Shown one piece after another: positions 60,370 through 64,000 of a stretch of 64,000 nt of DNA. Each line of letters starts with the position of its first letter. The stretch's first letter is position 1. The DNA comes from DASZHJ01 sp035581425 (GTDB lineage Bacteria; Pseudomonadota; Alphaproteobacteria; ATCC43930; CGMCC-115725). The notes beneath the pieces were generated by a model. That model was not told the DNA's origin. It made no database searches and saw only the letters and a list, made by a program, of their open reading frames with translations. A program made the translations under genes and the position numbers. The stretch spans positions 1-64,000 of the forward strand of contig DATJVP010000048.1 in NCBI GenBank assembly GCA_035581425.1, written 5' to 3'.

Positions 60370-60885
60370 ATGAAATTCGTCCTCTTTCAGCGTGATCAGG
60401 GGATCGTCAATCGGACATTGCCGATGCTGTCGGCACTGCTCTGCGTCGTCGCGTCGGTCGTGCCGTTGCATCTGCCGGGCTTCGCGGAGGTGGCGCCGGG
60501 CTTCGTGCTGATGGCGGTCTTCCACTGGTCGATCTATCGGCCGGACTTGATGCCGTTCCTGGCGGTGTTTCTCGCGGGGCTCTGCCTCGATCTACTCAAT
60601 GGCGCGCCGCTGGGGCTTTCCTCCCTCGTCTTCCTCATCTCCCGTGCGGTGATCTTGAGCCAGCGCAAGGTCTTCGTCGGGCGCAGCTTCGCGGTGGTCT
60701 GGGCGGGGTTCGTGGCACTGGTGGCCGCGGCAGAGGCGCTCGAATGGGCGATCGCCTCGGCGCTCAACACCATGGCGATCGATCCGCGGCCCTTCCTCTT
60801 CCAGGCCGTCCTCACCGTGGCGCTCTACCCGGTCGTGAGCTACCTGCTCGCGCGGGTCCAGCGCAATCTGCTGATGCGGGCCTGA
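60370..60885 (+). CDS. mreD: Rod shape-determining membrane protein MreD
   Basis: A 171-residue protein with about five membrane helices ('MLSALLCVVASVVPLHLPG', 'LMPFLAVFLAGLCLDLLNG', 'LFQAVLTVALYPVVSYLLA'). The block 'LAGLCLDLLNGAPLGLSSL' is the most conserved MreD feature. It completes MreBCD. It lies 69 nt after mreC, a spacer without a credible gene, and the next gene starts 1 nt after its stop. Confidence 0.9.
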   Translation: MKFVLFQRDQGIVNRTLPMLSALLCVVASVVPLHLPGFAEVAPGFVLMAVFHWSIYRPDLMPFLAVFLAGLCLDLLNGAPLGLSSLVFLISRAVILSQRKVFVGRSFAVVWAGFVALVAAAEALEWAIASALNTMAIDPRPFLFQAVLTVALYPVVSYLLARVQRNLLMRA

Positions 60886-60886
60886 G

Positions 60887-62779
60887 ATGGAGCGCGACAA
60901 CAAGCGGGGCAAGCTCCTGACCCGGCGCGCGGCGCTCATTGGCGGCGCCAAGATCGGGCTCGTGGGTGCGCTTGCGGCGCGGCTTTATTACCTGCAGGTG
61001 CTGCAGGCCGACAAATACACGATGCTCGCGGACGAGAACCGCATCAACCTGCGGCTCCTCGCGCCTCCGCGCGGCTTGATCGTCGACCGCTTCGGGGTAA
61101 TGCTCGCATCGAACCGCCAGAACTATCGCGTCGTGCTTGTGGCGGAGCAGGCGGGCGACATCGATTCGACGCTCGACGCCGTCGCCGAGCTCATCTCCTT
61201 GAGCGACAGCGACCGCCGGCGCGTCATGCGCGAGATCCGGCGCAAGCACAGCTTCGTTCCCGTGGTGGTGCGCGAGAACCTGAGCTGGGACGAGATGGCG
61301 CTCGTCGAGGTGAATGCACCGGAGCTGCCGGGCGTCTCGATCGAGCAAGGTCTGACGCGCGACTACCCCCTCGGTGAGATGGCCTCGCATCTCGTGGGCT
61401 ACGTTGCTGCGGTCTCGGAGAGCGAGCTCACCGGCGATCCGCTCCTGGAATTGCCGGATTTCCGCATCGGCAAGAACGGCGCGGAGAAGGAGCACGACCA
61501 GGACCTCCGCGGCACCGCGGGGACGAGCGAGGTCGAGGTCAACGCCTTCGGGCGCGTGGTGCGCGAGCTCTCGCGGGAGGAGGGCACGCCCGGCCAGGAA
61601 GTGGCGCTCACCATCGACGCGGCGCTCCAGGAATACGCGGCGCAGCGTTGCATCGCGGAAGGTAGTGTCGCCTGCGTCCTGATGGATGCGCCCACGGGCG
61701 AAGTGCTGGCGATGGTCTCGGTGCCGGCCTACGACCCCGCGGCCTTCGCGGCGGGCCTCACCAGCGCGATGTGGCGCGACCTCATCGAGAATCCCTACAA
61801 TCCCCTCAGCAACAAGGCGATCAGCGGCGCCTATGCGCCGGGCTCGACCTTCAAGCCGATGGTGGCGCTGGCGGCGCTCGAATCCGGCCTCGCGGTGCCG
61901 GAGACGCACGTAACTTGCCCCGGTCATTTCCAGCTCGGCGACGCCGTCTTCCATTGCTGGCGCAAGGGCGGCCACGGCACGCTCGACATGCGCGGCGGCA
62001 TCAAGAATTCCTGCGACGTCTATTTCTTCGAGATGGCGCGGCGGATCGGCATCGACCGCATCGCCGCGATGGCAAAGCGCTTCGGCTTCGGCGGTACGCT
62101 CGGGATCGACGTTCCCGGTGAGCGCACCGGCCTCATTCCCACGCGCGACTGGAAGCTCGCGACCTACGGCATCCCCTGGCAGCAGGGTGAGACCATAAGC
62201 TGCGGCATCGGCCAGAGCTACATCACCACGACCCCGCTTCAGCTCGCGACCATGACGAGCCGGCTCGTGACTTCGCGCGCGATCGTGCCGCGCTTGACGC
62301 GCGAGGCCGGCGTCATGACGGAGGACAGCAGTCCCGTCCGTCCGAGCTTCTCGCCCATCGGCGTTTCCGCGCGCGACATGGCGTTGGTGCTCGATGGCAT
62401 GAACGCCGTCGTGAACGAGCAGGGCGGCACCGCCTTCGGCGCGCGCATCAAGGACCCCGTGATGGCGATGGGTGGCAAATCCGGGACCTCGCAAGTCCGC
62501 CACATCACACAGGCCGAGCGCGACCGCGGCCTGCCCAAGCCCAAGGAAGTGCCGTGGAAGGAGCGCGATCACGCGCTCTTCGTCTCTTTCGCGCCGGTGA
62601 GCGCGCCACGCTATGTCTGCGCCGTCGTCGTCGAGCATGGCGGCGCCGAGGGCGGCGGCGGCTCGGCGGTGGCGGCGCCGATCTGCCGCGACGTGCTCAT
62701 TGAAGCGCAGACGCGCGATCCCGCGCGCCGCATCCCGCCGAGCCGGCTCGCGGGCGAGCGCGGCGCGACGCGGAGCTGA
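60887..62779 (+). CDS. mrdA: Penicillin-binding protein 2 (elongasome transpeptidase)
   Basis: A 630-residue class B PBP. One N-terminal membrane anchor (about 18-38), a pedestal/dimerisation domain, then the transpeptidase domain with S320-x-x-K323 ('GSTFKPM'), S375-C-D ('NSCD') and K531-S-G-T ('GGKSGTSQV'). It cross-links peptidoglycan during side-wall elongation and is activated by MreC and RodA. It overlaps closely with mreD (1-nt gap) and rodA (5-nt gap). Confidence 0.95.
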   Translation: MERDNKRGKLLTRRAALIGGAKIGLVGALAARLYYLQVLQADKYTMLADENRINLRLLAPPRGLIVDRFGVMLASNRQNYRVVLVAEQAGDIDSTLDAVAELISLSDSDRRRVMREIRRKHSFVPVVVRENLSWDEMALVEVNAPELPGVSIEQGLTRDYPLGEMASHLVGYVAAVSESELTGDPLLELPDFRIGKNGAEKEHDQDLRGTAGTSEVEVNAFGRVVRELSREEGTPGQEVALTIDAALQEYAAQRCIAEGSVACVLMDAPTGEVLAMVSVPAYDPAAFAAGLTSAMWRDLIENPYNPLSNKAISGAYAPGSTFKPMVALAALESGLAVPETHVTCPGHFQLGDAVFHCWRKGGHGTLDMRGGIKNSCDVYFFEMARRIGIDRIAAMAKRFGFGGTLGIDVPGERTGLIPTRDWKLATYGIPWQQGETISCGIGQSYITTTPLQLATMTSRLVTSRAIVPRLTREAGVMTEDSSPVRPSFSPIGVSARDMALVLDGMNAVVNEQGGTAFGARIKDPVMAMGGKSGTSQVRHITQAERDRGLPKPKEVPWKERDHALFVSFAPVSAPRYVCAVVVEHGGAEGGGGSAVAAPICRDVLIEAQTRDPARRIPPSRLAGERGATRS

Positions 62780-62784
62780 GCCCC

Positions 62785-63942
62785 ATGGCCGTCTCCTTCT
62801 ACGCCTCCAGCCGCCAGCCCGAGCTCACGCTCGCGGAGAAAGTCTGGAGCCTCAATTGGGGTCTCGTCCTCATCGTGAGCACGCTCGCGGGCGTCGGCTT
62901 CGCGACCCTCTATTCCGCCGCCAACGGCAACTGGGATCCCTGGGCCAGCAAGCAGATGCTCCGCTTCGCGGTCGCCTTCGTGATGATGGTGACGGTGGCT
63001 CTGGTGGACATCCGCATCTGGTTCCGCGCTGCCTATGCGATCTACGCGGTCTCCTTCGTGCTGCTGGTCGCGGTCGATCTCCGCGGTGCGATCGGCATGG
63101 GCGCCCAGCGCTGGATCGATCTCGGGGTTATCCAGCTCCAGCCTTCGGAGCTCATGAAAGTGGCGCTGGTGCTGGCGCTCGCTCGCTATTTCCACGGGCT
63201 CAGCATCGAGGACATCGGGAGGCCACTGGCGCTCGCGGTGCCGGTGCTGCTGGTGGTGGTGCCCGCGGGGCTCGTGATGAAGCAGCCCGATCTCGGCACC
63301 GCCATGATGCTGGTGCTCGGCGGCGGCATGGTGTTTTTCCTCGCGGGCGTCCGGCTCTGGATGTTCGCGGCGGTGGTCACGGCGGGTCTATCGGCGATCC
63401 CCGTCGTCTGGCGCTTCCTCAAGAGCTATCAGAAGAACCGCATCTATACCTTCCTCGAGCCCGAGACCGACCCGCTCGGCGCGGGCTATCACAGCCTACA
63501 GTCCAAGATCGCCATCGGCTCCGGCGGAACCGTCGGCAAGGGCTTCCTGCAGGGCACGCAAAGCCACCTCAACTTTCTGCCGGAGAAACAGACGGATTTC
63601 GTCTTCACGATGCTCGCGGAGGAGTGGGGCCTCGTCGGCGGCTTGAGTCTCCTCGCGCTCTACATGCTCGTGATGATCTACGGCTATGCCATCGCCTTCC
63701 GCAGCCGCAGCCATTTCGGCCGCATGCTCGCCCTCGGCATCGTCGTCAATCTCTTCCTTTACGTCTTCATCAACACCGCGATGGTGATGGGTTTGATCCC
63801 CGTGGTGGGCGTGCCGCTGCCGCTCATCTCTTATGGCGGGACCGCGATGCTCACGGTCATGTTCGGTTTCGGCCTTCTCATGAGCGTCTCCGTCCACCGC
63901 GACATCCGCATCGGGCGCTACGGCGACATGAGCGACGGCTAA
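62785..63942 (+). CDS. rodA: SEDS peptidoglycan glycosyltransferase RodA
   Basis: A 385-residue SEDS protein with about 10 membrane helices. Conserved blocks are 'QRWIDLGVIQLQPSELMK', 'YHSLQSKIAIGSGG' and 'FLPEKQTDFVFTMLAEEWG', and the C-terminal 'IPVVGVPLPLISYGGTAML'. It polymerises lipid II into glycan strands with PBP2. The motif order and the position after mrdA favour RodA over FtsW. It is the last gene of the window; the remaining 58 nt show nothing recognisable. Confidence 0.96.
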   Translation: MAVSFYASSRQPELTLAEKVWSLNWGLVLIVSTLAGVGFATLYSAANGNWDPWASKQMLRFAVAFVMMVTVALVDIRIWFRAAYAIYAVSFVLLVAVDLRGAIGMGAQRWIDLGVIQLQPSELMKVALVLALARYFHGLSIEDIGRPLALAVPVLLVVVPAGLVMKQPDLGTAMMLVLGGGMVFFLAGVRLWMFAAVVTAGLSAIPVVWRFLKSYQKNRIYTFLEPETDPLGAGYHSLQSKIAIGSGGTVGKGFLQGTQSHLNFLPEKQTDFVFTMLAEEWGLVGGLSLLALYMLVMIYGYAIAFRSRSHFGRMLALGIVVNLFLYVFINTAMVMGLIPVVGVPLPLISYGGTAMLTVMFGFGLLMSVSVHRDIRIGRYGDMSDG

Positions 63943-64000
63943 ATCTCCGGAGAGGGCCGCTCCGCTTGAATCGCCGATCTCGACAACACCCACCCACCCT

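Noticed and set aside
60302..60371. 23-codon frame between mreC and mreD
   Set aside because: Starts with GTG directly after mreC and overlaps the mreD start by coincidence; no ribosome site or similarity.

Overview
The window is a gene-dense, high-GC stretch of an alphaproteobacterial chromosome. The evidence is a circularly permuted two-piece tmRNA gene, an alpha-type SspB adaptor, GapR (DUF2312), DUF1244, DUF4169 with its ribbon-helix-helix partner, ThyX, a GC-rich ilvBNC-leuA block and an mreBCD-mrdA-rodA cell-shape operon. The gene order resembles Rhodospirillales-like genomes, but the order cannot be fixed from the sequence alone. I see no insertion sequence, prophage, CRISPR array, rRNA or tRNA gene. 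The window looks like core chromosome with a few unusual accessory modules.

Layout. 1-2.5 kb: a MarR-acetyltransferase fusion (cut by the left edge) and a drug-efflux MFS pump. 2.5-8.5 kb: a phosphorus-related neighbourhood holding SixA, PPK2 and a CYTH-CHAD triphosphatase, then a PlcP-like phosphoesterase translationally coupled to an Agt-like glycosyltransferase, with a PHO-box-like repeat upstream and a lipid-kinase gene diverging from it. 8.6-17.3 kb: exported TPR, DUF1800 and DUF1501 proteins, pyruvate kinase with glycerate 2-kinase, a glutaredoxin-DinB fusion, an H1-like basic protein and dodecin. 17.5-21 kb: two hydroxyproline-catabolism enzymes, N-formylglutamate amidohydrolase, DUF1244 and GapR. 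21-28.4 kb: HIT hydrolase, diguanylate cyclase, D-lactate dehydrogenase, MsrA, an ion permease, an amidase and a macro-domain protein. 28.4-39 kb: DUF4169, AsmA, RHH protein, a FAH-ketopantoate reductase fusion, an ECF sigma/anti-sigma/periplasmic sensor module and class I fumarase. 39-49.6 kb: sspB beside ssrA, thyX, cysK-mrp, hflKC-DUF2065-degP, serB and an alcohol dehydrogenase. 49.7-64 kb: an AidB-like protein, miaA, ilvBNC and leuA with attenuator-like leaders, and the rod-shape operon.

Functional links. SspB delivers ssrA-tagged proteins to ClpXP, and here its gene directly follows the tmRNA gene on the same strand. HflK/HflC and DegP form an envelope proteostasis block. The branched-chain amino-acid genes carry two separate leader regions. 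The one before leuA encodes a short peptide with four consecutive leucine codons overlapping mutually exclusive hairpins. PlcP plus Agt would replace phospholipids by glycolipids under phosphate limitation, which fits the adjacent polyphosphate genes.
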